Source of the DNA: Anarhynchus alexandrinus
Taxonomy: Eukaryota; Chordata; Aves; Charadriiformes; Charadriidae
Assembly: GCA_008711295.1 (NCBI GenBank)
Contig: VUYV01000003.1
Location: 4,719,326-4,783,325, forward strand
Length of the DNA: 64,000 nucleotides
Direction of reading: 5' to 3'
Shown here one piece after another: positions 10,553 through 24,076 of this stretch; within the stretch, counting starts at the first letter, position 1, and each line of letters starts with the position of its first letter. The notes under the pieces were generated by a model that worked only from the letters and a program-made list of their open reading frames with translations, did no database searches and had not been told where the DNA came from. The translations under genes and the position numbers were made by a program.

Positions 10553-13500
10553 ATCGCTAAATCATCTTAACTGAATTCTACTTATTGATAGTCATCATAT
10601 TCCATTCTTGAATCAGGAATAATCACTGGTTACTGTGCATTCCTTATCTTTTAAAAAAATCGAGTACAGAAGGACTGCTGATATTATCACCTGTATTGGG
10701 GCTGAAGTTGATTAACAAACCGGCTAAGCATTAGCTGATGCGCCATGGCCATGGCAGTTCCCAAAACCCAAGTCTTGTATGTGCAAAGCTACTTTTAACA
10801 TGTTTGGAGCTTTTCTTCCCAATCTCAATTATTTAAATGTATGCTTTAAATTAAGATTCTATACATATCTATACATGAAATTGCACAATACAATTATATA
10901 AACTGTAGAATTAAATGTATAATATATATACTGAATATAGTATAAAATGCAATGGAAATTATTAACAATTTGCACATGACATCCAGATGAAATGTAAACT
11001 GAAAAGAAAGAGCACAATCAATTAACTTTAAGGACAAAGGAAATAGCTTCTAATATATAAAACCCAGTATACCACATTGTAATAAGGCCAGATTAACTCC
11101 TGCAATACTGTTGAAGTCAGTAAACCTACACTGACAATAACACCTCTACCTATGGTGGTATTACAGCAAATAGCTTGGAAAATTTTAACTATTAATAAAA
11201 TGTGAATTCTTAATGTTAAAGGGTGTTGACCAGTGAAGCATTTTATCAGGGATTCTGATACACTGATTTTCTCTGGAAATTTAGAAATCCAGTTTGGAAA
11301 TTTTTCTCCTACATCTAAAATAAGAATTATTTCAGATGTAGAATTTATATTACTTGTGTTACATTGTAAATCAGTCTAGATAAGGGCAATTTTTTATGGT
11401 GTTCTAAAGAATTCTCTTCCAGCTTTTCCAGTGTTTATTAAATTATCAGAATAAAAATGAAAAATGTTGTGGTAACCTTGATATTTCTTCAAATATTTAC
11501 TATTCTCAGACTTTGTTTTTCATGGAATAGTTACAGAACAGTATTACTTCGTGTTATATTTTTCCCTGGGTACTTTGAATTCTAGATACTGTGGCTAATC
11601 TTTCTCCACACATCATTTTCTTTTTGTTTCTGTACTTTAATCCTCCTATTGTCTTGAAGTTAGACTGCATGTGTATTGTTGACTTGATTAGAGTAAGATC
11701 CACTCCTTGACAGGAAAGGATTTCATACCTTTTCTCACCTCTGGCATTTGAAAGTATTGTCAGATTTTAATAGAATTATATTTTTAGAACATTCCAAGTA
11801 TTGCTTTTCTTTTTTTAAAATAATCTGGTAACGTCCAGCAATGCAGTTAGTCACGTGTCAGTAAATAGGGAAACCCTTGCTACTTGCATGATTTGTATCT
11901 TAAAAAATAATATTCATTCATATGAGTGAGTTAGTGTCAGGACAGGGCAAATTTGATAGGACTCCATATAAGTCAGCAAGCTTCTTCAGATTTAAAGTGC
12001 CCCAAAAGAGATCACTATATCATAGGATATAACGTAACACACAATTAAATCAGTGCAATTGCATTTTTAAGAATTAAATTATGTGGGCTTTTTTGCAGAT
12101 TTTGTACCTTGGAAGCTATCTGATCGCCATGAGCTGATAGCTAGAGACAGGTTCAACACTTTACTAGTCAATTTCTTTTGGTCTTATTTGGTACCTAATG
12201 GGGATGCTAACTTTTTTTTTGTCATATACTTAGATCTCTCAGCTGACAGCCGTAAGAGAGGCTACAAGCTGGCTAACTGCTGAAAACGCTTGAACATCGA
12301 AACCTGAACTGAAAATTTTCAACAATCAGCCACTTTCTTCAGGGTATCATTTAATTATTTCCCATTAGTTGATAAAGGAAATGCCTCAACTGCATAGGAG
12401 ACGTGATCACTTGGGGAGAAAAATCAGCTTTTCAGTAGCTTTCAGATTGTATTTGTTTTGTTGATTCTTCATAAGTAGCTTAGCATGTTGCAAATAATAT
12501 TGCAAATTTTAATTGCATCTACAAAGTTAATGGAGATACACCTGAAGCTTACACAGCGCTGCAGCAGTTGGTGCTAAACAATAACTGATGACATTTAATA
12601 TATTTATTTCCTTGTCATATATTTGGTACATGGCAAGCGATAAGAAAAAGACTGAAAAATAAACAAATTATCATTTCAAGGCTTTTTTTTTTAAGTTTGT
12701 ATGCCATTTTCAGGCACTAACTCAAATTACGTGGAAAGTTCACCTTCATTTTCTTAGTTTATCATCAAATATGTAAATGCCAGAAGAAAAAAGGGTATTT
12801 TTTTCCTGAACACAAGCAACTCATACACATGTTGAGAGGCAAAGATTTAAAAAAAAAAAATCACTCTTTGAACATCTTGTAGACATGACTATGTGGATTA
12901 TTTATTTTTGTTTTATCATAATATGGATGTACCAACTAATTTTCAGGTATTTTTATCTTTTGGGGTTACAGTAGAGTCAATAAAAATATTGATGTTTTCC
13001 TTCTGAGTAACAGTACTATTTACTGGTCCCTCACATGTTGATTTCCTGCATAGGGCAAATTGCATCAAATCAAATCTGGTATTTTTTTAATTATAACTTA
13101 TGGGGTCCCTGTAGTTGTAGAACAGAGTTGACCATAGTGGTATTCAGACAAGTTTGCCCTCCTTTAGGGGGCAGCTGGCTCTCGCTCCACCCTGACAGAA
13201 ATAGTGCTATGCTTCTGCTGAGTGAATTGAAACTCTTACATTTTGTTATGAATTTTACTCTAAATATTTTTTTTTTCTATAAATTGGAATATCTATTCTT
13301 TAGTTTCAGTCTCCGCTGATTTAAAAGTAGGATTTCCTGAATAATCATGACAATGATACCTGCCTGGTAGTTATGCTAATTTCAGCCAGCAGTTTGTGGA
13401 ACGTAAGCAAAATCTGGCAAACTGTCATGGACGTTTAGGAAGCCCTCAATGCTGGGAGTCTAATACTTCTCTTGACTCCTATTTAAAGTAAACCTGGAGT

Positions 13501-16500
13501 TCACTGCTGAGTTTCAGACTGGTAAGGAACTTGTCCTGTCTTATTTAGACAGGATTTTCTGCCTCCAGTGGCAGTGAGACTAGCTATTACTTTAATTTTC
13601 TTTGGAAATACAATGGAATTCCAAGTTACTTCAATAGATCTATTAACTTTTTGATGAACTGTCTACAGCCTTACAACTTCAGATATTAGCTGCATTATTT
13701 GCATCCTTACAAATAATAGATCATGAAGAACATGAACTCATGAATTCTCTTTAAGCAACAAAAAAGCCAAAAGTTAAAGCCTCCACCGAGAGGAAGAAAT
13801 TCCCGGGGTGTTGATTTTAAGCAGAATGAATAATGGTATGTTAATAGGCAGTTGTCTGTTCTCCCCTTTATACTTTTGGCAAGTGAGTGCCAGCTGGTAT
13901 ACACAGTACAGATTAGACTTGGATGAACAACACTGTTTACAAAGATTCTAGTCTCCTGTGTTTCTAGTATACGTAGAATTCACTGGGGGATGACTTAAAG
14001 AATAATTAAAATTTAAAAAAGAAAAAATCTTATGATTTTATGCTTTTATAAGTAGTCATGACAGTAGATTTAGAAAAATAAGCATGCTGATGCTTCGACG
14101 ACTGGGGAGAAAAACAGCTTGTAGAAAGGGACTTGCAAATTCACAAAATTATGGAGATGGTAGGAAAAAAGACGTTATCATGAGAACCTGTAACATTCAT
14201 CAGACGGTTGTGCAAGGAGTGTAAGACATGCTATTACACTGACCTGGGAGACGTAAATCCCTATATTTACTGTGTTGTAGAGCATAATTTGCCTGTCCAT
14301 AGAGTTTGTTTCTTGCCAAAACAACTCCTCCACTCTTTGTTGCCAGAAGCAAACTACATCTGGCTCTGGATGTCAGTTCAATTCTTGAGAGTCATATACC
14401 AAGGAGGGAAAAAAAAAAAAAGAAAAGCCCTTGCAATATTCAGAAGCAGGCTCCGCTCATTCAACTAAGAAGCCTTAGAGATGTAATTACAAAGCAGGTG
14501 ATCGACTACTATGCATGCTGATCTTTAATCAACACATACTCAAAGCTAGAAACCCATAGTAGAAGAAAATGATTAGTTAATTTAATAGCTAAAGGAAAGT
14601 CAAATGGGAATATGTTAAGAGCAGCCTGACAGTTTATTACTGTGCTAGCATTTTGTGTCAGTAAAACACCCATTTATTTGGAACATATATGATAATTTTA
14701 CCAAAAAAACCCCAAATTGTTAAAAAGATCAAATGTCAATCACCGACTAGAAACATTTTAAATAAATTGTAGTCTAAATTTTGACTTGGTATTTATTAGC
14801 TATTTTTTCCTCCCTTTTTGTGAAGTTTAATTTAGAAATATTAAACAGTGACATTTTAGCCTTAAAGAGCCATGGTATTAGGTGAGTCTATGTCAATGTA
14901 CCTCCATTAAATGGAATTTTCCCTAATGTACACCAGCTTGAGAAAGGATGAAGTCAGGTCTGTTTTGGATAAAAATGAAAATGAGAAGTCATAGAAATAT
15001 GTTGACAGAGTTCAACATTTCCCCGAGTTCTTTCGCTTATCATAGACAAGAAGTTAAAACACCCAGATCTGCTTTGATCACATCATGACTCTATGAACAG
15101 GGCTCCACGTTAATCCATATGAACTATGGTTATGCAACTAGACACTTTCCCTTCCCAGGCAAAGGTGGATTCCCCCTTTGTAAATATAGCCAGCTCCATG
15201 AGTAGCAATACTTGTTCCAATATGCAGGAAAAGTACAAGTTTAATGCCAGTTGTTGTTTTACATAGATTCTTACTAATTCCATTGATCATTGTTGAAACA
15301 AGATACAACAAAAATGGCAAAAGTTTAACAGAACAATAGAAGTCAGCGAAGGAAATGATCAAACATATAAAATGAAGGTTAAAAGGAATTTCTGCTTTTA
15401 ATCAGCTGCAGAATTTAACACATTTACATTATGGCTTCAGAAGTAAATTGAATTCCTTTATCTCATTTGTTGTCTGTTTGGATCACTTGAGCTTTTCATT
15501 TCACATTATCAAGTGACTGAGTCACAATAAAAAACAGCACTTGTGAGAGTACTCTACCTTTATGTGCTTGGAAATATTATAAATACTTCTTTTTTTAAAG
15601 AAAAGACCACCACCTGGGAAACAATATATTACATACATATGGTTCTATATGAAAAAGTTTGAGTGTTATCAGAAGATCAGATGAAATGCTTAATGGAACA
15701 TTTTTTTCTTAAATCTATAACTTTTGGTTATATGTGATGATAATAGTTTATAATGGCTTTAAGACAGTGCTATGGTAGCATTTAAAAAAACAGTGTAGGA
15801 AATTATAAGAGTGTAGTATGTTTACGCCTAGTAACATCCTTCACTTCAGTCAGCACTTAAGGTAGTGAGTGTTTGGTTGCTCTTCTGGAAAGCCTTTTTA
15901 TCCCCTTGTCCCCTCGAGTCCCAAGAAGAATGCATGCAGACCATGATTTAAGCAGTTACTTCTATGACTGTAGCCTGATAACTCCGATTTCCTCCTGTCT
16001 TCTGTGGGAAGTCAAGCACTCCAGCGAGGATTAAAACCTGCCTGGTGAGATTCTGATTTGGCACTTGCTGGATCCTGACCCAAGTGAGCCAAGAGCTCAT
16101 GTGATAACTTTCCACTGGTACAAAACATTGCTCTAAATATTACATGCGCTTCTTTTTTATTATTTTATTATTTTATTTCTTGTGTTAGCCATGTCTTTCT
16201 TCCCCTCTGTCCCATATTTCTGCCTATGGATTTTTGACAAAATGAAGAGCAAATGCAGAACCTCTCAGCAGATCTTTATGAAAAAGAGTCTACTGAGTTT
16301 TAAACACTGAGTTTGTTGGAAGGAGAAGCAGTTAGGGGGCGGAGGTGGCTGGTACAAGAAATGTAATAGAAAGTCTGCATGAAACAAGACAGGAGAAAAT
16401 TATATAAAGAAAAAGCAATATATTTCAATAACAGGGCTCTGTGCAGTACAAGCAGCTAAATGATAGATTACTGTGAGTAAATGTAAATATACACATTTCT

Positions 16501-19500
16501 GCATTCAGTTATTGAACTGGCTTCAGTGAATAGACGCCTCTTGTTACCTCCATGCAGAATAAATAGAAATTGGATTCTGCATGAGCAATGAAACCACATT
16601 AGTGGGCAATATTTTAAATGTTAGTCTCAATAAAAATGCACCCATTTTACTCAAGGAATACATGTCTGACAGGGCAGCTTCCCAGAGTGAATTCAATTGT
16701 ATATAATTTTTTGCTATTTAACATAATTTTCTTTCAGTCCACCCCTTCTGAAAGCCAAGTTAACTTACAGAAATATTTAGGTCTGTAATATGATATTAAG
16801 GAACAATCTGATCTTCTACCATTTATTGATGCATTTAATAGTAGCTGTCACTACTAACTGGGTTTATGAGTTCCTTAAATATACTTTAAGGTCCCAATTC
16901 AACAAGGTACTTAAAAACAAGCCTACATTGGAGCATGAGTGCTAAAATCGATAGGATGACTTAGGCACTTACAGTGTCAGTTCAAGCATCTTCTTGATTT
17001 GGAATGTGCACGTGGATTAGAAGCAGATGGCAGCACATCTCTCATTTGGTGGTTAGCAGGGAGGGAAGCATGTAGGCTGCATACCAGGTTTAAGGTTTTG
17101 GTGAAACTGAATAGTGTGGACAGACTGGAAAATGCCTTGCAAGTTTTGCTTCCGATTTAAGTCGAAGTATATCCCCGCACAGAATCTCTAGGTGGGCTGC
17201 TGCATTGCAGACTTCCATCTATCTCAATCTGTCTCGTGTATGTCCTCACATAACTTAAAATTTCAGTTTTGGAGGAGAATCATGAAGTAGCATTTCTGCT
17301 CCTTCTCCCATATCTGGTGTTTCATGCTACATTTGCCTGGAGAGATGTGAATTCATGCAAGGGATCCTTATGTTCCTTATTGGATATAGATGATGTGTTT
17401 ATATTTAAGAACAAAAAATGACACATTACAGTATCCCAATAAATGCAGGGACTTCTAACTAAAAGGAAGATTTAAAAAAAAAAAAGAAAAGTTCCTTAAA
17501 TGTGCATTAGGAAAAGGTTGGTAGTGGTTTGTTGTTTTTTTCCCCTCCCTTTCCTTCTTTGGAGTGCTACAAGATTAATAGTCTCAATTTGACTTTCCCT
17601 TGTATTGGAACACTGCTTTTTTTTGGCATAGTTAATAATGCTCTTTTCTGTTTTTCCTCCACAATCTCTGTGATGCTTTTCTTTCCTATCATTTATGCCT
17701 TCTCCATTTTCCTTAACTAGAAGCCTGGGAATGCACGTTGGTTAACCATCTATGGTACCATAGGTAAGCTCAAGAGGTAATACCAACCTGTGGCTGCACT
17801 GTATATCTTCTTATATGATAGAATACCTTTGGACAGTGGTACTTGGAGAGTTCACCAATACACACACATGCACATGCTGTCATGCATGCACGTCAGAGTA
17901 TTAACAAAGACAATTAACTACTTATGATGAATAAATGTATAGAGAAAGACAATTTATATCAATTCTATGTTCAATACTCTTCAACCTGCTGGGGGAGGAT
18001 TTATATTTTGCAGTGGGATGTTAGAAGGTAAAAGTACATGTTGGATATTAAACTGTAGTATGACCTTTCTGTTCATCATCTTCTCCACAAATTCTGCATG
18101 CATCCATGTATGCATGCTCCCACCTCATGCCATCTCAGAATAAAGATGATCTGGCTCACCTCTTCTTTGAGCTTTCTGTGATGGATAGGCTGCTACTGTT
18201 TACTCTGGTACTTTGAGACATGTGTTGTAGTACGTCTGTGATTAACACAAATCATCTGATGCACTGTAAATTCAGCTTAGCTGAGATACATTTGTCTTGG
18301 AATGCAGGAATTTGTGATAATTGGAGGAGAACTGATATTAAATATTGAAACCACTGAGAGATGGCAAAAGGAGCACAGTCTGAGCAGCTGATGAAAACGT
18401 TAATATTTGCCTGATCAAGCCAATACCAATTGGCTTGGTGATACGCTGAGGCTGCAGGTACTGCTAGTTCACTCTTTTAAATAGGGAAGGGAAACGAAAT
18501 TAAAACTGAAATTAAAGTCAAAGAAGAGCATGTACTGTTGAAGGTGTCTTGGTGAAGTGGGATCTTATTTGTACATGTTCAGTTTAATTACCACTACACT
18601 ACCCCTTAAAATAGAATTCTAAACAGCAATATCCATTGATATTAGCATCCGAATTTATAAAGTGTAGGGAAATGTCTACTCGTCTTTTCTTTTATTACTT
18701 TATATATATTAAAATTCATACATATTCTTGTTTTTCTTTTCCTTCAGGATCATGAGCATGAATAGGACTGTAGGAATGGGTGAACGTATGTACGGGCACC
18801 ATATTACACATTTTACCCATATTTTTAAGGTGACACATTACTAACTAAGCACAGTTGTATGTTGAAAGTTTTTTAAGGACAGACAGATGAAGACAAAGAG
18901 AATTTTCCTGTAAATAATATTTTAACCTGTAGACAATGGCTCCTCAGGGAGGTAGACCAAGATTTAATGGGTTTTTGTTTGGTTCTCATCGTTGAAGAAA
19001 ATCTCTGTGTCACAAAAAGGATATTGAATGGTTATAAACTGTCTGGGAATAATGTGAAAATTTTCTCAGGGACAGTATGGGGCTCTGTCTGCAAAAAAAC
19101 AATATAGTATATCTATCCCTATTGCAATTAAATAGAAAAATTACACAGATCTGCTTCTTGAGCTGCTTGGAAATTACTCTGCTAAAAAGTCCTGTGTCTC
19201 TCAGGTCCCCTCCAGAATAACTACACTGCACAGCTGTGTTTGACCACTGTTGTAACTGAATATATAGATCTGCCTGTCTGTTAGGAAATTAGATACCACT
19301 GTGATGGGAGTGTTTAGAGACTAATGAATCAGGCCAGTTTAAAACTTCAAAGCAACTCTTTAATGGATTGGATACACATTGCCGGTGTTCAGTTCTTAAT
19401 ACCTATCAATCATTATCACTTCATATACAGAACAATTATTCTTTACAAACTTACCTTAAATTATCTGTCAGCATGCAATACCGTGGAACATAGGAAGTAT

Positions 19501-19652
19501 AGTTAGAACTGATGGCTGTGGTCCTTCATGGTCAGAATGATCAGGGTTGAGAGTTTGTTGATAAGGGTAGCCAGAATTGAAACAGGCCTCCTCCTTTTTT
19601 TGCCATCATTCCTCTTTCATCATTATTGTGTGAGCCCCATCCCCAAAAGAAA

Positions 19653-20612
19653 ATCATAGAATCATAGAATCATTTAGGTTGGAAAAGACCTTTAAGAACA
19701 TCTAGTCAAAGCGTAAACCTAACACTGTTAACTCTACCACTAAACCATGTCCCTAAGCACCACCTCCACACATTTTTAAAATACCTCCAGGGATGGTGAC
19801 TCAGCCACTTCCCTGGGCAGCGTATTCCAATGCTTGATAACCCTTTCAGTTAAGAAATTTTTCCTAGTATCCATCCTAAACCTCCCCTGCTGCCACTTGA
19901 GAATGTTTCTTCTCATCCCATCACTTGTTACTTGGGAGAAGAAACCAACACCCACCACGCTACAATCTCCTTTGAGGTCTCCCCTAAGTCTCCTTTTCTC
20001 CATACTAAACAACCCCAGTTCCTCCAGCTGCTTCTCCTAAGACTTGTGCTCTAGACCCTTCACCAGCTTTGTTTCTCTTCTTTGGACATGCTACAGCACC
20101 TCAATGTCTTTCTTGTAGTGAGGGGCCCAAAACCGAACACAGTATTCAAGATGTGGTCTCACCAGTGCCAAGTGCAGGGGAACAGTCATTTCCCTCATCC
20201 TTCTGGCCGCACCATTTCTGCTACCAGCCAGGATGCTATTTGCCTTCTTGGCCACCTGGGCACACTGCTGGCTCATATTCAGCCAGCTGTCGACCAACAC
20301 CCCCAGATCCTTTTCCACTGGGCAGTTTTCCAGATGCTATTCCCCAAGCCTGTAGCGCTGCATGGTGTTGTTTTGACCCAAGTGCAAGACCCGCCACTTG
20401 GCCTTTTTGAACCTCATAGAATTGGCCTCAGCCCATTGATCCAGCCTGTCCAGATCCCTCTCTAGAGCCTTTCTGCCTTCAAGCACATCAACACTCCTGC
20501 CCAACTTGGTGTCATCTGCAAGCTTACTGAGGGTGCACTCGATCCCCTCTACCATATAATTGATAACGATATTAAACAGAACTGGTCCCAGTACTCAGCC
20601 CTAGGGAACAAA
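19653..20612 (-). mobile_element. CR1 LINE 3' portion (RT C-terminal half and 3' UTR)
   Basis: The copy begins on the plus strand with the reversed CR1 tail (ATCATAGAATCATAGAATCAT), so its 3' end is at 19653. Reading leftward on the minus strand from 20612, it encodes the RT palm word [12 protein letters not shown] and then KLADDTKLG, in which the catalytic Asp pair is kept but Phe is replaced by Leu. Next come the LHLGQNNT word, [33 protein letters not shown] and the C-terminal [14 protein letters not shown]. Stops and frame changes split it into several open segments. It is 5'-truncated inside the reverse transcriptase at about 20612. It groups with the 4269-4900 copy. Confidence 0.92.
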
Positions 20613-20719
20613 AGGGGTGATTTAATCTGCTTTTGACATCCTCATTTTAGAATCCAGATTTGTTCATGTTTCTTTTATTCTGCAGTATTTTTCTGGTTCC
20701 ATCGGACCTCTGAGGGACT
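20613..20719. other. short spacer between opposed CR1 pieces
   Basis: About 100 bases of AT-rich sequence without recognisable CR1 homology separate the minus-strand RT piece from the plus-strand RT piece. Confidence 0.4.
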
Positions 20720-21150
20720 AGCAGCCAGTCATGAGTGGAGTTCCTTATAGGTTTGATTGTAGTTAATATCTTTATGAAGGATCTGGATGACAGGGTTGAA
20801 AGAACCCCACTCATGTCAGCCATGTGGATGACATCAAAGTGGGAGATAATGCAGATATACTAGCATGAAGAGTCACCATTCAAAGAGACCTAGACAAGCT
20901 GGAAGATTAGGTCAGCAAGAGCTGCATGAAGTTTAACAAAGATGCAGGGAACCCAAGCAGCGGTACAGGCTGGGGTCTTATTGTCTGTGGTGCACCTGCA
21001 GAAAAAGACTGGGGGATCCTGGTGGACAAGAAGTTGAATATTTGCCATAAAAGCACCCTTGCAGCAATGAAGGCAAACTATATCCTGGGTTGCATCAAGA
21101 GTATAACCAGCAGATCAAGGGATATGATTACTCTCCTTGACGCTTTTTGG
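20720..21150 (+). mobile_element. older CR1 RT fragment in opposite orientation
   Basis: The plus strand reads VNIFMKDLDDRVE, then a damaged FADD region (VDDIKVGDNAD), RDLDKLED, EKDWGILVDKKLN and KANYILGCIKSI. These are the CR1 RT palm and following region in the usual order. Several stops and frame changes show it is older than its neighbours. It starts inside the RT and stops before the C-terminus, with no 3' UTR or octamer tail, so it is not a simple insertion into the flanking element. It covers much the same part of ORF2 as the minus-strand copy to its left, making a diverged inverted pair. Confidence 0.8.
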
Positions 21151-21155
21151 CCATT

Positions 21156-22060
21156 TTAGGGCATTTCCCTAGTTGGTTCCTTCACCAGCTGTGTTAGGAA
21201 GTTTTCTTTCACACACTCCAGGAACCTCTGGGATTGTTCCCTCTCTGCTGCGTAGTATTTCCAGCAGACATTTGAGAAGTTGAAGTCCTCCACGAGAACA
21301 AGGGCAAGTGATCGCGAGACCTCTGCCAGCTGCTTATAGTATATTTCATCAGTTTCTACATCCTGATGGGGAGGTCTATAACAAACTCCCATCATGATGT
21401 CTGCCTTGCTGGCCTTCCTCTTGATTCTTATCCATACACACTCCACACTGTCATTCACACTGTTGAGTTCTTGACATTCAAAACTGCCCCTAACATAGAG
21501 GGCCACCCCACCACCTCTCCTTCCTTGCCTATCCCTTCTGAAAAGTTGGTAGCCATTGATCACAGCACTCCACTAGTGTGAGTCTTCCCACCACGTTTCT
21601 GTTAGGGCAACTATATCATAGTTTCCTTGCTGTACAATGGCCTCCAGCTCCTCCTGTTTATTCCCCATGCTGCGTGCATTAGTGTAGATGCACTTCAGCT
21701 GGGCTAATTGTCCTGCCACTTTCTTGGGATCGTGCTCAGACACTTCTGTAGTTATCAAATTATCACTACCTCTCATGTCTTCACTGCCACACGAATCGCC
21801 ATCCCCCACCATCACTGAGACAGACTGAAAGACCTTGCTAACACTTTTACCCAGAAGCACTGGCATGCTGCTCCCAGGCACCACTTTTTTAATCCTGGTT
21901 TCATCCCCATCCCCCTTCAAACCTAGTTTAAAATCCTATGAATGAGCCCTGCTAATTCTTGTCCCAGGATCTTTCTTCTCCTTCGGGTTAGGATTTCCCC
22001 ACCTGTTGCCAGCATGCCTGGTTTCCTGTAGATCAACAATGCCCGATACCAGCACTAGCT
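21156..22060 (-). mobile_element. CR1 LINE 5' portion: ORF1 end and ORF2 endonuclease
   Basis: From about 22060 down to 21940 the minus strand encodes the C-terminal end of CR1 ORF1 (words RKPGMLATGG, ILGQELAGLIHRILN, then a stop). ORF2 follows at once, with its first Met at 21920. Endonuclease landmarks are NARSMGNKQEELEAIVQQ, DIVALTETWWEDSH, GGGVALYVRG, GVCYRPPHQD and a damaged GDFN motif (VEDFN). The frame is open from 21920 to 21156 except for one TAG at 21573. The copy stops after VKEPTRE, before the SDHE motif, so the endonuclease is incomplete. It could once have been joined to the 19653-20612 piece, which is on the same strand and of compatible group. Confidence 0.9.
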
Positions 22061-24076
22061 AAATAGCTACACAGCTCAGCAGATCCAAAAAGGAGGGGGC
22101 TGCCCATATCTTTCAGGTTTGTATCTCCACAGTAAATTATCTGTTGCTGTAGTGGTGATCTTCTTCCCATGGGTTTACATCCCTCTGTATAGGTATTGGT
22201 GCTGTTATATCTCTCTCTATGTTATGTACAGAATTAATAGAAGCAGAATGGAGATGATTTCTCATTAGTCCCATAGCTTCAGCTGCACCGAGGACATTCT
22301 TATTGCCAGGGAAGCACAGCACTGCAGCCTGTTTCCACCTTCTTATCTGCATATGACAGTGCTAGGGTATTTAGACAGAAATTGAAATGACATGCTAGAA
22401 ATGCAAATGATGTGTAAGCTGTTACATGGCAACAAAAATGGGAGATTAAATCCTTTCACCAGCTGCCCCATACTGTCAGATGACCCTTCCCATTATAAAA
22501 TGTGGTCTTTTTCAAATTTGTTAAAGAAGTGTTGCTGGCTGAACCAAATCAACTTGATCTGTAACAGAGCTAAAAACATGTTGGCATGGTTCTCTGATTT
22601 ATAGAGATCATTATTCTGGTAATTCTTTTTATTGTACTAATTATCAATGTAAAATTGATAAAAATTATTCCATACTGTACTTATAGGAAAATAGGGCACA
22701 TTTTCTCCACTGGAAGTTAAGCAGAGCTGAACATTAAAAACAAACACAAAACAATCTCTTTTCCACTTTGGAGAGAATGCTTTAAGTAATCATATCTCAA
22801 CGTATTGCAGTAACATGCCGTCGTAAGGCTGCAACAAAAGGAAACAAAAAGGCTCCTGAACATTTACAGTTTTGTGATTCCTGTGAAGTTTCAATTTTGT
22901 TGCTTTAGTGACTGACAGGGGAGAGTGCACTCACAGACTAAAAATTTTTATTCATATGTTGATATGAAAGGAAAAGAGAGACAATGACAGACAAATGACT
23001 TCTGTTACAGCTTCTGAAGTGTACACATCACAGACTCAGTTCCTGATATGATGACATGAAATGACCTCCATCTAGTTGCTCCTAATCCCATTTTCCATTA
23101 TGTTTTTGAAAAACAGTGCGGGAATATTTAAAGTTACTCAGACTTTTACCATGCAGGACAATCTCTTCATCTAGATTGGTTGTATCACTGTATATAGTGG
23201 TGGTCCTCCATAGCAAACAAATGTCTGAAGAAAATAATTATTCTTAGAAAACTAAGGCAAAAGTGAAAGTCAATGAAATAATTTCTCTTTTGCACTGTGA
23301 AATGAATAATACAAGTCTTTCAGAATCTTAATCTGAAGGTACAATGATTTTCCACAATCCCATCAGATAAAAATATAATACATTCAATACATTGTACAAA
23401 TATATAATAGAGGAACGGGATAGGATATAGCATATTTCTGTGTTTGTGCTGAACTATTTAGCAAAAAATCCCCAACATGGCATTAAATTACAAAAGAACA
23501 TTTGATTTCAGAAGTAATAAACCACGGTGGGCTTTTTTTTGTTTCTTTGCATGTTTGGGTTTTTTTTTTATTTATTTTTAATGAATTTATAGGAAAGTCT
23601 CACAGGTCTTTGACATTATTCTGCATATTTGTAAAAACTATTTCATAGTTCACTTAACAGGAGAAATTTTAAAATCCATTAAAATCCATTAAACAGTACA
23701 GAATGTCAGATGAAGGTTTTGAAGTGCTTGAAAAGTCCCTTGATTTAGAGATGGGATTTTCAATATTGCAAGTGAATTAGAAACACAAGCTTTCATTAAT
23801 GTATTTTTAAAACTCCACACAAGTCCTTGCATCTTATGAAATGTACTGTTAAAGTTTTTCAAACTTACAGAACAGAAAACTGGTTCAAAGTGGCTTGTAC
23901 AAAGTCAGAGTCATTATCAAATCATGTGCAGTATCTTATAACTTGCTACAGGCGAAAGGGAGCAGAACATATAGTTGAACCCAAGAATATATTGTTAATC
24001 CAAATAAAATTTTAAATCGAATAGACCAAAACAGTTAATTAATACAGAGAAGCCTTGATAATAAAACAGTTAAAAT
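22061..24076. other. AT-rich unique DNA
   Basis: No recognisable gene or mobile element. Runs of T interrupt the sequence near 23535-23577, and a small tandem AAAATCCATT pair sits at about 23671-23691. Short frames here lack any motif. Confidence 0.45.

Larger units (their letters stand above)
9203..19652. other. long TE-poor, AT-rich unique stretch
   Basis: Over about 10.4 kb I find no CR1 end, no LTR and no convincing exon. Open frames are short (under 100 codons) and without recognisable motifs. Small features include a perfect hairpin at 10461-10485, a 13-bp tandem repeat at 10526-10552 (GAGAATATTCTGA twice), GCCATGGCCATGGC near 10742-10755, and short A/T runs near 12849 and 17472. The lack of recognisable old transposons could mean constrained non-coding DNA, a gene desert or a long intron. 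The sequence alone does not decide. Confidence 0.45.

Noticed and set aside
12083..12283. 66-codon plus-strand frame starting MGFFADF
   Set aside because: No family resemblance and no context; considered chance.
20069..20465. Plus-strand frames of 113 and 127 codons
   Set aside because: They are antisense to the CR1 reverse transcriptase read on the minus strand.
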